Shown here piece after piece: positions 1 through 10,729 of a DNA stretch of 64,000 nt. Position 1 is the first letter of the stretch; each line of letters starts with the position of its first letter. A model generated the notes under the pieces. The model saw only the letters and a list, made by a program, of their open reading frames with translations. It was not told the DNA's origin and did no database searches. The stretch is from Cedecea neteri (GTDB lineage: Bacteria > Pseudomonadota > Gammaproteobacteria > Enterobacterales > Enterobacteriaceae): assembly GCF_000758325.1 (NCBI RefSeq), contig NZ_CP009459.1, positions 2,170,001 through 2,234,000 on the forward strand. Direction: 5' to 3'. The translations under genes and the position numbers were made by a program.

Positions 1-697
1 CGCAACCGGGAGCGGTATTGCCCTGCTGGAGAAGATCGGCGCCGGTACGGTGGACATGGATCAGATCCAGATCCACCCGACCGTGGAGCAAACCACCTCT
101 TATCTGATCTCCGAGTCCATTCGCGGCGGCGGGGCTATTCTGGTCAGTCAGGAAGGGCAGCGCTTCTTCAATGAGCTGGAAACCCGTGACAAGGTTTCCG
201 CAGAGATTATCGCTCTGCCGGAAAAAAGTGCCTGGATCCTGTTTGATGAGCAGGTACGCCAGAACAACAAAGCGGCGGATGAATATATTGCCCGTGGGTT
301 TGTGATCAGCGCCCCAACGGCGGAAGAGCTGGCGGTGAAGCTGAATATGGATGCGCACGCGCTGCAGCAAACGCTGGATCGTTACAACGGCTTTGTGAAG
401 CAGAAAAAGGACGAAGACTTTGGGCGTACCACCGGGATGCGTTTCCCGCTGGACACCGGGCCATACTACGCGATCCGCATTGCGCCGGGGGTTCACCACA
501 CGATGGGCGGTGTCACTATTAACACCAGCGCAGAAGTGGTGACTGAACAGCATCAGGTGATTCAGGGCGTCTGGGCTGCGGGTGAAGTTGTGGGCGGTAT
601 TCACGGTGCAAACCGCATCGGCGGTAATGCCGTCGCCGATATCATCATCTTTGGTACGCTTGCCGGGCAAAACGCAGCGGCGCACGCGCTGGCTTAA
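1..697 (+). CDS. Flavocytochrome c / fumarate reductase-type flavoprotein, 5' truncated by window edge
   Basis: The reading frame is open from position 2, so the start codon and the N-terminal FAD-binding part lie outside the window. The visible 231 residues are the C-terminal part of a fumarate/urocanate reductase-type flavoprotein. All active-site signatures of the family can be seen: QIHPT, ESIRGGGAI with the substrate-binding Arg, HHTMGG, and GANRIGGNA near the end. Family members reduce fumarate or a related unsaturated acid using FADH2. The electron donor (haem domain, FMN domain or quinol) cannot be told because the N-terminus is missing. It converges on ampG and is separated from it by two terminator hairpins. 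In E. coli the gene on this side of ampG is cyoA, so this is a difference in gene content. Substrate remains open. Confidence 0.85.
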   Translation, partial: ATGSGIALLEKIGAGTVDMDQIQIHPTVEQTTSYLISESIRGGGAILVSQEGQRFFNELETRDKVSAEIIALPEKSAWILFDEQVRQNNKAADEYIARGFVISAPTAEELAVKLNMDAHALQQTLDRYNGFVKQKKDEDFGRTTGMRFPLDTGPYYAIRIAPGVHHTMGGVTINTSAEVVTEQHQVIQGVWAAGEVVGGIHGANRIGGNAVADIIIFGTLAGQNAAAHALA

Positions 698-706
698 GGC
701 GATAAA

Positions 707-767
707 AAAGCCGGCAGGGTGACCTTGCCGGCTTTCTCAGACCGGGCGGTAATCTGCCCGGTTTTTA
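707..767. terminator. Two back-to-back terminator hairpins between flavoprotein gene and ampG
   Basis: The first hairpin has arms AAAGCCGGCA (707-716) and TGCCGGCTTT (726-735). The second has arms ACCGGGC (741-747) and GCCCGGT (756-762) followed by TTTTATT. They lie between two convergent genes, so they probably serve both strands. Confidence 0.75.
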
Positions 768-773
768 TTCTTA

Positions 774-2249
774 TCAGATAAGCGCCGTTTTGCGCAGGGC
801 GAGGAAGTCCAGCAGGCCGCCAAACAGAATCCCACCGATGGCGAACAAAGCGCCCCATTCCAGCAGCTGTAAACCAAACGTCCATTCGGTCAGCCCCAGC
901 GCATTGCTGATAATAACCAGCAGCCACGCCGCCAGCAGCAGGCAGCCAAAGCCGAGAATACGCAGCGCCAGGCGGTAAGCCGGGGCAAATTCGCTACGTG
1001 ACATGAAGGTTTCGTTTTGCTGAGTGAACTCCAGCGTGCGCTTACAGACCAGCAATAGCAGGATCCCCGGTACTGCGGCGACGACAGAGAACAGGTAGAA
1101 CGTTGGCCAGCCGTGGGCTTCCACGAACCAGCCAGCAATCGGGCCGACATACACTCGGCCAACGGCGGAAAGCGCGGAAAGCAGCGCAAACTGGGTGGCT
1201 GAAAATGACTTATTGCACAGCGTCATCAGCAGCGCCACGAAGGCTGCAGTGCCCATGCCGCCGCAGAGGTTCTCGAAGAACACCGCGCTCGCCATGGTAA
1301 TCATGTCTTTATCCGTTACCGACAGCAGCCAGTAACCGGCGTTGGACACGCCCTGCAAAATGCCGAAGATCAGCAAGGCGCGGAACAGCGTTAGCTTTTG
1401 CATCAGCATTCCGCCAAGCAGCGCGCCGAAAATGGTGGCGCACAGCCCCAGCGTTTTATTCACCACGCCGACTTCACCGGCATCAAAGCCAACGCCGCGG
1501 ATCAGGAACGTGGTAGTCAGGCTCATGGCAAAGGCATCGCCCAGCTTATAAAGCACAATTAGCAGCAAAATTAGCCAGGCATTGTTGCGGCCAAAGAAGT
1601 CACGCAGCGGTTCAACGACGGCGCGCTCCAGACTTTTAGGGACGGGGACGGCATCTGTAGGTTCTGGCGCCAAAAGTGTGGCGATAATACAGGGCACAAG
1701 CAGGGCCGCCATCAGCCAGTAGGTGGCCTGCCAGCCTAAATAGCGGTCCGCCAGCCACAGCGCGAGACCGCCGGAAACCAGCATTGCCAGGCGGTAGCCA
1801 AGCACGCTGATGGCGGCGCCGGTCCCGCGTTCCTCGGCAGACAAAACGTCAGTTTTCCAGGCATCAAAGACGATGTCTTGAGAGGCTGAACAGAAGGCGA
1901 TGATCACCGCCAGCGCAGCCATCCAGCGCAGCTGCGAGGAAGGTTCAAGGAACCCCATGGCGGCAATCGCCACCAACAACAGAGTTTGCGTGATTAACAG
2001 CCAGCCACGTCGACGCCCAAGCAGCGGCGGGGTGTAGCGGTCCATTACCGGCGACCAAAGAAACTTAAAGACGTAGGCCTGGCCTACAAGCGAGAAGAAA
2101 CCGATGGTTTTCAGGTCGATATTTTCGACGGTCATCCAGGCCTGAAGCGTACCTGAAGTCAGGGCTAAAGGCAGGCCGGACGCAAAGCCCAGAATCAGCA
2201 AAATGGCTGATTTTGGCTGCTGAAAGATGCGCAGATAATGATTGGACAT
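774..2249 (-). CDS. ampG: AmpG muropeptide permease
   Basis: This is a 491-residue inner-membrane transporter of the major facilitator superfamily, the same length as E. coli AmpG. It brings anhydro-muropeptides released by cell-wall turnover into the cytoplasm for recycling; these are also the signal for AmpC induction in species with ampR. The N-terminal region (LRIFQQP, ASGLPLALTSGTLQAW, SLVGQAYVFKFLWSP) follows the E. coli protein nearly residue for residue, and multiple hydrophobic segments run through the chain. I chose the start at 2249 (MSNHYLRIF), which matches the E. coli N-terminus; an in-frame ATG five codons upstream is possible. It follows yajG by 57 bases on the same strand, as in E. 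coli, so co-transcription is likely. Confidence 0.95.
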   Translation of the reverse strand: MSNHYLRIFQQPKSAILLILGFASGLPLALTSGTLQAWMTVENIDLKTIGFFSLVGQAYVFKFLWSPVMDRYTPPLLGRRRGWLLITQTLLLVAIAAMGFLEPSSQLRWMAALAVIIAFCSASQDIVFDAWKTDVLSAEERGTGAAISVLGYRLAMLVSGGLALWLADRYLGWQATYWLMAALLVPCIIATLLAPEPTDAVPVPKSLERAVVEPLRDFFGRNNAWLILLLIVLYKLGDAFAMSLTTTFLIRGVGFDAGEVGVVNKTLGLCATIFGALLGGMLMQKLTLFRALLIFGILQGVSNAGYWLLSVTDKDMITMASAVFFENLCGGMGTAAFVALLMTLCNKSFSATQFALLSALSAVGRVYVGPIAGWFVEAHGWPTFYLFSVVAAVPGILLLLVCKRTLEFTQQNETFMSRSEFAPAYRLALRILGFGCLLLAAWLLVIISNALGLTEWTFGLQLLEWGALFAIGGILFGGLLDFLALRKTALI

Positions 2250-2306
2250 AGGGGAATTGTGCAAACTCTGTTGTTGGCCCGCGTGAGCAGGCCAACGGGG
2301 TAAAAA

Positions 2307-2885
2307 TTAACGAGCGTTCTGCTTGACGAAGTCGTGAACGCTGGTGTCCTGAGCCATATCCGCAATGGTATCGGTCAGCACGGAGTTAACCGCGTCAGCG
2401 ATATTTTTATTGGTAGCCTGGAACGCGCCTTCAACGTTATAGCTGGAGCGGTAGTTCTTGGTCATCTTGTTACCGTTCTTCGCGGTAGCAATGATGGAGA
2501 TATCCGCTTTAGTGGCGATGTTGTAGCGCACGTTACCCTGGGAAACGTCTGCATACAGCTGGTTAACGATGATCTGCAGATCAACCGGACTGTTTGGCCC
2601 AATCATATAACCGCGCGCGGTCATCTGCTTCTCCAGCACTTCCTGCAGCAGGAAGCGCAGATCGCGGGATGGCGTCAGCGTGACTAGCTGATTGTCACGG
2701 GTCACTTTCGCCAGCGCCTGGCTGGTACGCTGATCGGCACCGTTGATGCTTAGCGTCACGCCCATCAGGCTTGGATCCTGCTGTGGCAGAGTGATCTTTG
2801 GTGACACTTCAATGGTCGTTGGCGGTGTTGCGCAGCTGGCCAGCATAAACATGGCAACCAGCGGGAAAAGTAATTTTTTTAACAT
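2307..2885 (-). CDS. yajG: YajG family lipoprotein
   Basis: This 192-residue protein has a lipoprotein signal peptide ending in the lipobox LASC with the acylated Cys at residue 18. Residue 19 is Ala, so the outer membrane is the predicted destination. Length and position next to ampG and opposite bolA match E. coli YajG. The family has no established biochemical function. It is the first gene of the yajG-ampG unit, which suggests but does not prove a role connected with the cell wall. Confidence 0.92.
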   Translation of the reverse strand: MLKKLLFPLVAMFMLASCATPPTTIEVSPKITLPQQDPSLMGVTLSINGADQRTSQALAKVTRDNQLVTLTPSRDLRFLLQEVLEKQMTARGYMIGPNSPVDLQIIVNQLYADVSQGNVRYNIATKADISIIATAKNGNKMTKNYRSSYNVEGAFQATNKNIADAVNSVLTDTIADMAQDTSVHDFVKQNAR

Positions 2886-3190
2886 GTTCGCTTTCTCAAT
2901 GTACTCAAAGGGCAGGCTGATAAAAAATCACGCCATCATAACACTGCGGTCGTGCAGGGGAAGTGCTTAACGCACGGAATTTCATCGCGTTGCCATTTTT
3001 CCGGGCTTCAGCAAAACCTTCTGACACTTTTCATTCGGTTTAGTGCCTTAACCCTATGAACGTTCTGATAACCGGGTGAAGAAAGGCCCGCGAAAGTTAA
3101 ATTTTTGTTGTGTTCAAAGCAAAATCTGGCTAAAAGCGGCTAACATTTAAAGGGATGAGTGGCATCTCTACGTTGTCGAGGAGAAAGTTC
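2886..3190. promoter_or_regulatory. Divergent intergenic region yajG/bolA with a gearbox-like bolA promoter
   Basis: This 305-base non-coding stretch separates the divergent yajG and bolA genes. On the bolA side there is CGGCTAAC at 3137-3144. It resembles the -10 element of the growth-rate-dependent gearbox promoter (P1) of E. coli bolA. No coding capacity or repeat is seen in the rest. The promoter assignment is inference from the motif and its position. Confidence 0.4.
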
Positions 3191-3508
3191 ATGCTGATAC
3201 GCGAGCAGATAGAAGAGAAGTTAAAAGCCGCCTTTACCCCCGCGTACCTGGAAGTCGTGGATGAAAGCTATCGTCACAATGTCCCCGCGGGTTCAGAAAG
3301 CCATTTTAAAGTCGTGTTGGTTAGCGATCGCTTCACCGGCGAACGCTTTTTAAACCGCCATCGCATGATTTATGGCACATTGAGCGAGGAACTGGCAGGC
3401 CCGGTACACGCGCTGGCGCTGCACACTTACACTGTCAAAGAGTGGGAAGGGCTGCAGGATACCGTGTTTGCCTCCCCGAACTGCCGTGGCGCGGGCAGCA
3501 TTGCCTGA
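3191..3508 (+). CDS. bolA: BolA transcriptional regulator / morphogen
   Basis: A 105-residue BolA with the class II KH-like fold. It affects cell shape and biofilm formation on entry to stationary phase and partners with monothiol glutaredoxin in iron-sulfur metabolism. The central segment ([20 protein letters not shown]) and the C-terminus (CRGAGSIA) match E. coli. The start at 3191 is chosen because it gives the E. coli N-terminus ([11 protein letters not shown]) and length and is preceded by GAGGAGAAAG; an in-frame ATG at 3155 would add 12 unmatched residues. Confidence 0.95.
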   Translation: MLIREQIEEKLKAAFTPAYLEVVDESYRHNVPAGSESHFKVVLVSDRFTGERFLNRHRMIYGTLSEELAGPVHALALHTYTVKEWEGLQDTVFASPNCRGAGSIA

Positions 3509-3576
3509 TTAACCGCTAAGCGTTTGCAACTAAGGGAACTTTTCCGTTATGTTGCGGTATGTATACTGCGTTTCCA

Positions 3577-3604
3577 AAAACGGCCTGCGGGCCGTTTTGT
3601 TTTG
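3577..3604 (+). terminator. bolA terminator
   Basis: The hairpin has arms AACGGCC (3579-3585) and GGCCGTT (3590-3596) with a TGCG loop and is followed by TTGTTTTG. Confidence 0.75.
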
Positions 3605-3687
3605 TCTGCCTCTTTAAGGGAGCGGGCAAAAAAGAATAAATGACAAAGAAGTGTGAAAAAGGCCGCAGCCGAGCGCTATTGCCGTTC

Positions 3688-3716
3688 TCGACTCACCCCA
3701 GTGATGCCGCTATAAT
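3688..3716 (+). promoter_or_regulatory. Probable sigma-70 promoter of tig
   Basis: TCGACT (3688-3693), 17 bases, then a perfect TATAAT (3711-3716), 140 bases upstream of the tig start. The rest of the 348-base bolA-tig gap (3509-3856) shows only the bolA terminator and a long untranslated leader. Confidence 0.55.
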
Positions 3717-3847
3717 GCTGCGTCTTATTTTTTGAATGTCTTCGGGATGATTCTGACGACAGGGAATGTGTTTCTGATTCAGAGAACATCCTGGTTCTGT
3801 GAAGCCACCAGGGCTTCCAGAGTTGACCGAGCACTGTGATTTTTTGA

Positions 3848-5155
<1,308 letters not shown>

Positions 5156-5160
5156 GTGCT

Positions 5161-5226
5161 TTTTGGCTAATTAGCCAAAAACCGCTGCATCAGGCCCGTC
5201 ACCTTTTGGTGGCGGGCTTTTTTTAT
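5161..5226 (+). terminator. tig terminator region: perfect palindrome followed by hairpin with U-tract
   Basis: Directly after the tig stop there is a perfect 20-base palindrome, TTTTGGCTAATTAGCCAAAA (5161-5180). A strong terminator follows, with GCCCGTCACC, a TTTT loop and GGTGGCGGGC (5194-5217), then TTTTTTTATT. The first element may be a separate signal or a back-up terminator. Confidence 0.8.
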
Positions 5227-5297
5227 TGCTAAATCACACGATAAGCCATCAATAAATCCCCATTTCAGGGTTAGCGTAACAACAAAAGGTTGTTATG

Positions 5298-5326
5298 CTT
5301 GAAACAGGGCAAATCATCCCCATTAT
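5298..5326 (+). promoter_or_regulatory. Sigma-32 heat-shock promoter of clpP
   Basis: CTTGAA (5298-5303), 14 bases, then CCCCATTAT (5318-5326). This matches the heat-shock consensus (CTTGAA / CCCCAT-T) at every core position. It lies 125 bases upstream of clpP, which is a known sigma-32 regulon member in E. coli. Confidence 0.8.
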
Positions 5327-5450
5327 TCGGGTGAGGTTCCATTAACAATCCCTGACTGACTCCGTCCAGAATTGGCGCAAGGAACATAGTCAATATCCTG
5401 CGTCTCAAGTAGAATCAGTACAGTAGGCTTAATTACTCCAGGAGACGGAC

Positions 5451-6074
5451 ATGTCATACAGTGGCGAACGAGATCAATTAGCACCCCATATGGCCCTGGT
5501 GCCGATGGTTGTTGAACAAACATCCCGCGGCGAACGTTCATACGATATCTATTCTCGTCTGCTTAAGGAGCGCGTCATCTTCCTGACCGGTCAGGTAGAA
5601 GATCATATGGCTAACCTGATTGTGGCGCAGATGCTGTTTCTGGAAGCAGAAAACCCGGAAAAAGATATCTATCTTTACATCAACTCTCCGGGTGGCGTAA
5701 TTACGGCCGGGATGTCGATTTACGACACCATGAAGTTTATTAAGCCGGACGTCAGCACCATTTGTATGGGCCAGGCCTGCTCGATGGGTGCATTCCTGCT
5801 GACCGCTGGGGCAAAAGGTAAGCGTTTCTGCCTGCCGAACTCCCGCGTCATGATTCACCAGCCGCTGGGCGGCTATCAGGGCCAGGCGACGGATATCGAA
5901 ATCCACGCGAAAGAGATCCTGAAAGTGAAAGCACGTATGAACGAGCTGATGGCGGAACATACGGGCAAATCGCTTGAACAAATCGAGAAAGACACCGAGC
6001 GCGATCGTTTCCTCTCCGCAAGCGAAGCGGTAGAGTACGGTTTAGTCGATTCGATCCTGACTCACCGTAACTAA
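5451..6074 (+). CDS. clpP: ClpP, proteolytic subunit of ClpXP/ClpAP
   Basis: A 207-residue serine peptidase that forms the tetradecameric chamber fed by ClpX or ClpA. The catalytic triad residues expected at Ser111 and His136 are present, and the C-terminal Asp is in the conserved region. The N-terminal 14 residues (through HM before ALVPM) form the self-cleaved propeptide as in E. coli. Residue 110, just before the catalytic Ser, is Cys (GQACSMGAF), whereas E. coli has Ala. It is followed by clpX after 131 bases, forming the conserved clpPX pair, and is preceded by a sigma-32 promoter. Confidence 0.98.
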   Translation: MSYSGERDQLAPHMALVPMVVEQTSRGERSYDIYSRLLKERVIFLTGQVEDHMANLIVAQMLFLEAENPEKDIYLYINSPGGVITAGMSIYDTMKFIKPDVSTICMGQACSMGAFLLTAGAKGKRFCLPNSRVMIHQPLGGYQGQATDIEIHAKEILKVKARMNELMAEHTGKSLEQIEKDTERDRFLSASEAVEYGLVDSILTHRN

Positions 6075-6205
6075 TGCCCGAAGCTTTAGGCCGCTATACT
6101 ATAGTCAAAGTCGCGGCCTGACTTAACGCTTCGCTATCGGCTGCGCCGTAGAATGGCACTTGTGCTACCGGTGGTAGCACACAGAAAAGAGAAGAGGTTT
6201 TACTG

Positions 6206-7480
6206 ATGACAGATAAGCGCAAAGACGGTTCAGGCAAACTGCTGTACTGCTCTTTTTGCGGCAAAAGCCAGCATGAAGTGCGCAAGCTGATTGCCGGGCC
6301 GTCAGTGTATATCTGCGATGAGTGTGTCGATTTATGTAACGACATCATTCGCGAAGAGATTAAAGAAGTTGCGCCGCACCGTGAACGCAGCGCGCTGCCA
6401 ACGCCGCACGAAATTCGCCACCATCTTGACGATTATGTTATCGGCCAGGAGCAAGCGAAAAAAGTGTTAGCGGTTGCGGTTTACAACCACTACAAACGTC
6501 TGCGCAACAGCGACACGTCCAACGGCGTTGAGCTGGGTAAAAGCAACATCTTGCTGATCGGCCCGACCGGTAGCGGTAAAACGCTGCTGGCAGAAACGCT
6601 GGCTCGCCTGCTGGATGTACCATTTACTATGGCCGATGCTACCACGCTGACTGAAGCAGGTTACGTGGGCGAAGACGTTGAAAACATTATTCAGAAGCTG
6701 CTGCAGAAATGCGACTACGACGTACAGAAAGCTCAGCGCGGTATCGTGTACATCGATGAGATCGATAAAATCTCCCGCAAATCTGATAACCCGTCCATCA
6801 CCCGTGACGTGTCCGGTGAAGGCGTACAGCAGGCGCTGCTGAAACTGATTGAAGGCACCGTGGCTGCCGTTCCACCTCAGGGTGGCCGTAAGCATCCGCA
6901 GCAGGAATTCCTGCAGGTTGATACCTCCAAGATTCTGTTTATCTGCGGCGGCGCATTTGCAGGCCTGGATAAAGTTATCGCCAACCGCGTGGAAACGGGT
7001 TCAGGTATCGGTTTTGGCGCAACGGTAAAAGCGAAGTCTGAGAAAGCCAGCGAAGGCCAGTTGCTCGGCCAGGTAGAACCAGAAGATCTGATCAAATTTG
7101 GTCTGATCCCTGAGTTCATTGGTCGTCTGCCGGTAGTTGCGACCTTAAGCGAACTGAGCGAAGACGCGCTGATCCAGATCCTGAAAGAGCCGAAAAATGC
7201 CCTGACCAAACAGTATCAGGCATTGTTCAATCTGGAAGGCGTAGAGCTGGAATTCCGGGATGAAGCGCTCGACGCGATTGCGAAGAAAGCGATGATCCGT
7301 AAAACCGGTGCTCGTGGCCTGCGTTCCATCGTGGAAGGCGCGCTGCTGGACACTATGTACGATCTGCCATCTCTGGATGACGTGGAAAAAGTGGTGATTG
7401 ACGAGTCCGTCATCGCTGGCCAGTCCAAACCGCTATTAATTTATGGTAAGCCGGAAGCGCAGCAGGCATCCGGTGAATAA
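6206..7480 (+). CDS. clpX: ClpX, AAA+ unfoldase of ClpXP
   Basis: A 424-residue AAA+ ATPase that unfolds tagged substrates and threads them into ClpP. The N-terminal zinc-binding domain has Cys15, Cys18, Cys37 and Cys40. Other visible elements are the Walker A GPTGSGKT, Walker B YIDEIDKI, the pore GYVGEDV loop, the [10 protein letters not shown] (RKH) loop, the ClpP-contacting GIGFGA (IGF) loop, and the sensor-2 motif KTGARGLRS. The RBS is AGAGGTTTTACTG. It ends just before a strong terminator, so lon is transcribed separately. Confidence 0.98.
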   Translation: MTDKRKDGSGKLLYCSFCGKSQHEVRKLIAGPSVYICDECVDLCNDIIREEIKEVAPHRERSALPTPHEIRHHLDDYVIGQEQAKKVLAVAVYNHYKRLRNSDTSNGVELGKSNILLIGPTGSGKTLLAETLARLLDVPFTMADATTLTEAGYVGEDVENIIQKLLQKCDYDVQKAQRGIVYIDEIDKISRKSDNPSITRDVSGEGVQQALLKLIEGTVAAVPPQGGRKHPQQEFLQVDTSKILFICGGAFAGLDKVIANRVETGSGIGFGATVKAKSEKASEGQLLGQVEPEDLIKFGLIPEFIGRLPVVATLSELSEDALIQILKEPKNALTKQYQALFNLEGVELEFRDEALDAIAKKAMIRKTGARGLRSIVEGALLDTMYDLPSLDDVEKVVIDESVIAGQSKPLLIYGKPEAQQASGE

Positions 7481-7510
7481 TTCGCCAGAATAACCAGTCA
7501 GTTAATAAGA

Positions 7511-7541
7511 AAATGGGGGATTTTATCCCCCATTTATTTTT
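7511..7541 (+). terminator. clpX terminator
   Basis: A perfect hairpin with arms AAATGGGGGAT (7511-7521) and ATCCCCCATTT (7525-7535) is followed by ATTTTT. Confidence 0.85.
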
Positions 7542-7555
7542 CCTGCATTCCTACA

Positions 7556-7584
7556 GTTGAATGTCCGGGAAACAGCCCCATATA
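7556..7584 (+). promoter_or_regulatory. Sigma-32 heat-shock promoter of lon
   Basis: GTTGAA (7556-7561), 14 bases, then CCCCATATA (7576-7584). The -10 and its flanks are the same as in the E. coli lon heat-shock promoter, and the leader ACTAAGAGAGAGCTCT before the start codon is conserved too. Confidence 0.75.
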
Positions 7585-7656
7585 CTGATTTACTTGTTGG
7601 TGGAGCGGAAGCGTTCACCAAATCACCTGGCGGACATTAAACTAAGAGAGAGCTCT

Positions 7657-10011
7657 ATGAATCCTGAGCGTTCTGAACGCATTGAAATCCCCGTATTGCC
7701 GCTGCGCGATGTGGTGGTTTATCCGCACATGGTTATTCCACTGTTTGTCGGGCGTGAAAAATCCATTCGCTGCCTGGAAGCTGCAATGGACCATGATAAG
7801 AAAATCATGCTGGTGGCGCAGAAAGAGGCTTCGACGGATGAGCCAGGTGTTAACGACCTGTTCACTGTAGGTACTGTTGCTTCAATTCTGCAGATGCTGA
7901 AACTGCCTGACGGTACGGTAAAAGTACTGGTAGAAGGGCTTCAGCGCGCGCGTATCACCACGCTGTCTGACAACGGCGACCATTTCTCTGCGCAGGCGGA
8001 GTACCTGAACTCGCCGGCGATTGAAGAGCGCGAGCAGGAAGTCCTGGTTCGCACCGCAATCAATCAGTTTGAAGGCTACATCAAGCTGAACAAAAAAATT
8101 CCACCAGAAGTGCTGACGTCGCTGAACAGCATCGACGATCCTGCACGTCTGGCCGATACCATTGCCGCCCATATGCCGCTTAAGCTGTCGGACAAGCAAT
8201 CTGTGCTTGAGATGTCCGATATCAACGAGCGTCTCGAATACCTGATGGCGATGATGGAGTCGGAAATCGATCTGCTGCAGGTTGAGAAACGCATTCGCAA
8301 CCGCGTTAAAAAGCAGATGGAAAAAAGCCAGCGCGAGTACTATCTGAATGAGCAAATGAAGGCGATTCAGAAAGAACTGGGCGAAATGGACGACGCGCCT
8401 GATGAAAATGAAGCGCTTAAGCGCAAAATTGACGCGGCGAAAATGCCGAAAGAAGCGCGCGAGAAAACCGAAGCCGAGCTGCAGAAGCTGAAAATGATGT
8501 CGCCGATGTCTGCGGAAGCCACCGTGGTGCGCGGCTACATCGACTGGATGGTTCAGGTTCCGTGGAACGCCCGCAGCAAGGTCAAAAAAGATCTGCGTCA
8601 GGCGCAGGAAATCCTCGATACCGACCATTACGGTCTGGAACGTGTGAAAGATCGCATTCTGGAATATCTCGCAGTCCAGAGCCGCGTGAACAAGCTGAAA
8701 GGGCCAATTCTGTGCCTGGTTGGACCGCCGGGGGTAGGTAAAACCTCTCTGGGCCAGTCCATCGCTAAAGCCACGGGCCGTAAATATGTGCGTATGGCGC
8801 TGGGCGGCGTGCGTGATGAAGCGGAAATCCGCGGTCACCGCCGGACTTACATCGGCTCTATGCCGGGTAAACTGATCCAGAAGATGGCCAAAGTCGGGGT
8901 GAAAAACCCGCTGTTCCTGCTGGATGAAATCGACAAGATGTCTTCCGACATGCGCGGAGATCCTGCTTCTGCGCTGCTGGAAGTGCTTGATCCAGAACAG
9001 AACGTGACGTTTAACGATCACTACCTGGAAGTGGACTACGATCTTAGCGACGTGATGTTTGTCGCAACGTCTAACTCCATGAACATTCCGGCGCCGCTGC
9101 TGGATCGTATGGAAGTGATTCGCCTGTCTGGCTATACCGAAGACGAAAAGCTGAACATTGCCAAACAGCACCTGCTGCCGAAGCAGATTGAGCGCAACGC
9201 CCTGAAAAAAGGCGAGCTGAAAGTGGATGACAGCGCCATTGTGGGCATTATCCGCTACTACACTCGTGAAGCGGGTGTCCGTAGCCTGGAGCGTGAAATC
9301 TCCAAGCTCTGCCGTAAAGCGGTGAAACAGCTGCTGCTGGATAAATCGCTCAAGCACATCGAAATCAACGGTGACAACCTGAAGGATTACCTTGGGGTGC
9401 AGCGCTTTGATTACGGCCGTGCCGACAGCGAAAACCGCGTAGGCCAGGTGACCGGACTGGCGTGGACGGAAGTGGGCGGCGACCTGCTGACCATCGAAAC
9501 CGCCTGCGTACCGGGTAAAGGCAAGCTGACTTATACCGGCTCCCTCGGTGAAGTTATGCAGGAGTCTATCCAGGCGGCGCTGACCGTCGTCCGTGCTCGT
9601 GCGGAAAAGCTGGGTATCAACGGTGATTTCTACGAGAAACGTGATATTCACGTTCACGTGCCAGAAGGGGCAACGCCAAAAGACGGCCCAAGCGCCGGTA
9701 TCGCAATGTGTACCGCGCTGGTGTCCTGCCTGACGGGGAATCCGGTTCGCGCCGATGTGGCAATGACCGGTGAAATTACCCTGCGTGGTCAGGTGTTGCC
9801 GATTGGCGGCCTGAAAGAGAAACTGCTGGCGGCGCATCGTGGCGGCATCAAAACTGTGCTGATCCCGGACGACAACAAGCGCGATCTGGAAGAAATTCCG
9901 GACAACGTGATTGCAGACCTGACGATTCATCCTGTGAAGCGTATTGAGGAAGTTCTGGCCCTCGCGCTGCAGAATGAGCCTTCCGGCATGCAGGTGGTCA
10001 CCGCAAAATAG
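7657..10011 (+). CDS. lon: Lon ATP-dependent protease
   Basis: A 784-residue cytoplasmic AAA+ protease, identical in length to E. coli Lon. It degrades misfolded proteins and regulators such as SulA and RcsA. The N-terminal substrate-binding LON domain is followed by the ATPase (Walker [10 protein letters not shown], Walker [10 protein letters not shown]) and the Ser-Lys peptidase domain ([11 protein letters not shown] with the catalytic Ser, and [14 protein letters not shown] with the Lys). The start at 7657 ([18 protein letters not shown]) is chosen over an in-frame upstream ATG at 7561 because the upstream part overlaps the heat-shock promoter and has no family match; AGAGAGAG serves as RBS. 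Confidence 0.98.
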   Translation: MNPERSERIEIPVLPLRDVVVYPHMVIPLFVGREKSIRCLEAAMDHDKKIMLVAQKEASTDEPGVNDLFTVGTVASILQMLKLPDGTVKVLVEGLQRARITTLSDNGDHFSAQAEYLNSPAIEEREQEVLVRTAINQFEGYIKLNKKIPPEVLTSLNSIDDPARLADTIAAHMPLKLSDKQSVLEMSDINERLEYLMAMMESEIDLLQVEKRIRNRVKKQMEKSQREYYLNEQMKAIQKELGEMDDAPDENEALKRKIDAAKMPKEAREKTEAELQKLKMMSPMSAEATVVRGYIDWMVQVPWNARSKVKKDLRQAQEILDTDHYGLERVKDRILEYLAVQSRVNKLKGPILCLVGPPGVGKTSLGQSIAKATGRKYVRMALGGVRDEAEIRGHRRTYIGSMPGKLIQKMAKVGVKNPLFLLDEIDKMSSDMRGDPASALLEVLDPEQNVTFNDHYLEVDYDLSDVMFVATSNSMNIPAPLLDRMEVIRLSGYTEDEKLNIAKQHLLPKQIERNALKKGELKVDDSAIVGIIRYYTREAGVRSLEREISKLCRKAVKQLLLDKSLKHIEINGDNLKDYLGVQRFDYGRADSENRVGQVTGLAWTEVGGDLLTIETACVPGKGKLTYTGSLGEVMQESIQAALTVVRARAEKLGINGDFYEKRDIHVHVPEGATPKDGPSAGIAMCTALVSCLTGNPVRADVAMTGEITLRGQVLPIGGLKEKLLAAHRGGIKTVLIPDDNKRDLEEIPDNVIADLTIHPVKRIEEVLALALQNEPSGMQVVTAK

Positions 10012-10044
10012 TGACCTGACGCAAATACAGTCAATAAAATTAGG

Positions 10045-10080
10045 GCTGGTAAGTGAATTGTCACTTGCCAGCTTTTTTTT
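10045..10080 (+). terminator. lon terminator
   Basis: The hairpin has arms GCTGGTAAGTGA (10045-10056) and TCACTTGCCAGC (10061-10072) and is followed by eight T. Confidence 0.85.
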
Positions 10081-10220
10081 GTGTCGCTAATTTAGTTGCT
10101 GGCTGAGTTTATCGTCCACAACTCCTGTTGTAAGGGCATGACGAGCCTGTTATAACTGCTGCGCGGTCGCGCCTGAGGGATATCAGGTGCGATATAAATT
10201 ATAAAGAGAGGAAGAGAAGA

Positions 10221-10493
10221 GTGAATAAATCTCAACTGATAGACAAAATTGCCGCAGGTGCTGATATTTCTAAAGCCGCGGCTGGACGTGCGTTAGATGC
10301 TGTTATTGCTTCTGTTACTGAATCTCTGCAGTCCGGGGAAGACGTAGCACTGGTAGGTTTTGGTACCTTTGCTGTTAAAGAGCGTGCTGCCCGTACTGGC
10401 CGCAACCCTCAAACCGGTAAAGAAATCACCATCGCCGCAGCAAAAGTACCAGGCTTCCGTGCTGGTAAAGCGCTGAAAGACGCTGTTAACTGA
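10221..10493 (+). CDS. hupB: DNA-binding protein HU-beta
   Basis: A 90-residue nucleoid protein that dimerises with itself or HU-alpha and bends DNA without sequence specificity. The DNA-binding arm is visible as [10 protein letters not shown] around residues 60-69. Only a few residues differ from E. coli HupB. The start codon is GTG, preceded by GAGAGGAAGAGAAGA. It stands between lon and ppiD as in E. coli. Confidence 0.98.
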   Translation: MNKSQLIDKIAAGADISKAAAGRALDAVIASVTESLQSGEDVALVGFGTFAVKERAARTGRNPQTGKEITIAAAKVPGFRAGKALKDAVN

Positions 10494-10540
10494 TTTATTG
10501 GCCCCGACTGACTGGGGTAGATGGTGTCAGGTATCGCAGG

Positions 10541-10566
10541 GGCGCATCATTTGATGTGCCTTTTTT
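10541..10566 (+). terminator. hupB terminator
   Basis: The hairpin has arms GGCGCATCA (10541-10549) and TGATGTGCC (10552-10560) and is followed by TTTTTT. Confidence 0.8.
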
Positions 10567-10729
10567 ATTGCCTGAAGCCGAATTTTACGCAGGTGTTGAT
10601 GATTTGCAGCGGGTTTCTTGTCACAATACGCCCTTGCGCGCAGCACAGGGCAGCTTGAGTCACTAAGGATGCCAGCTTAGCGCCTGCGCAGGTTTACCAA
10701 GTCATACTACAGCGGAGTGTTGTTACACC

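Noticed and set aside
7882-9930. 682-codon open frame on the minus strand across lon
   Set aside because: Composition is unusual (rich in His, Phe and Gln), as expected from reading strongly biased codons backwards; lon is certain on the other strand.
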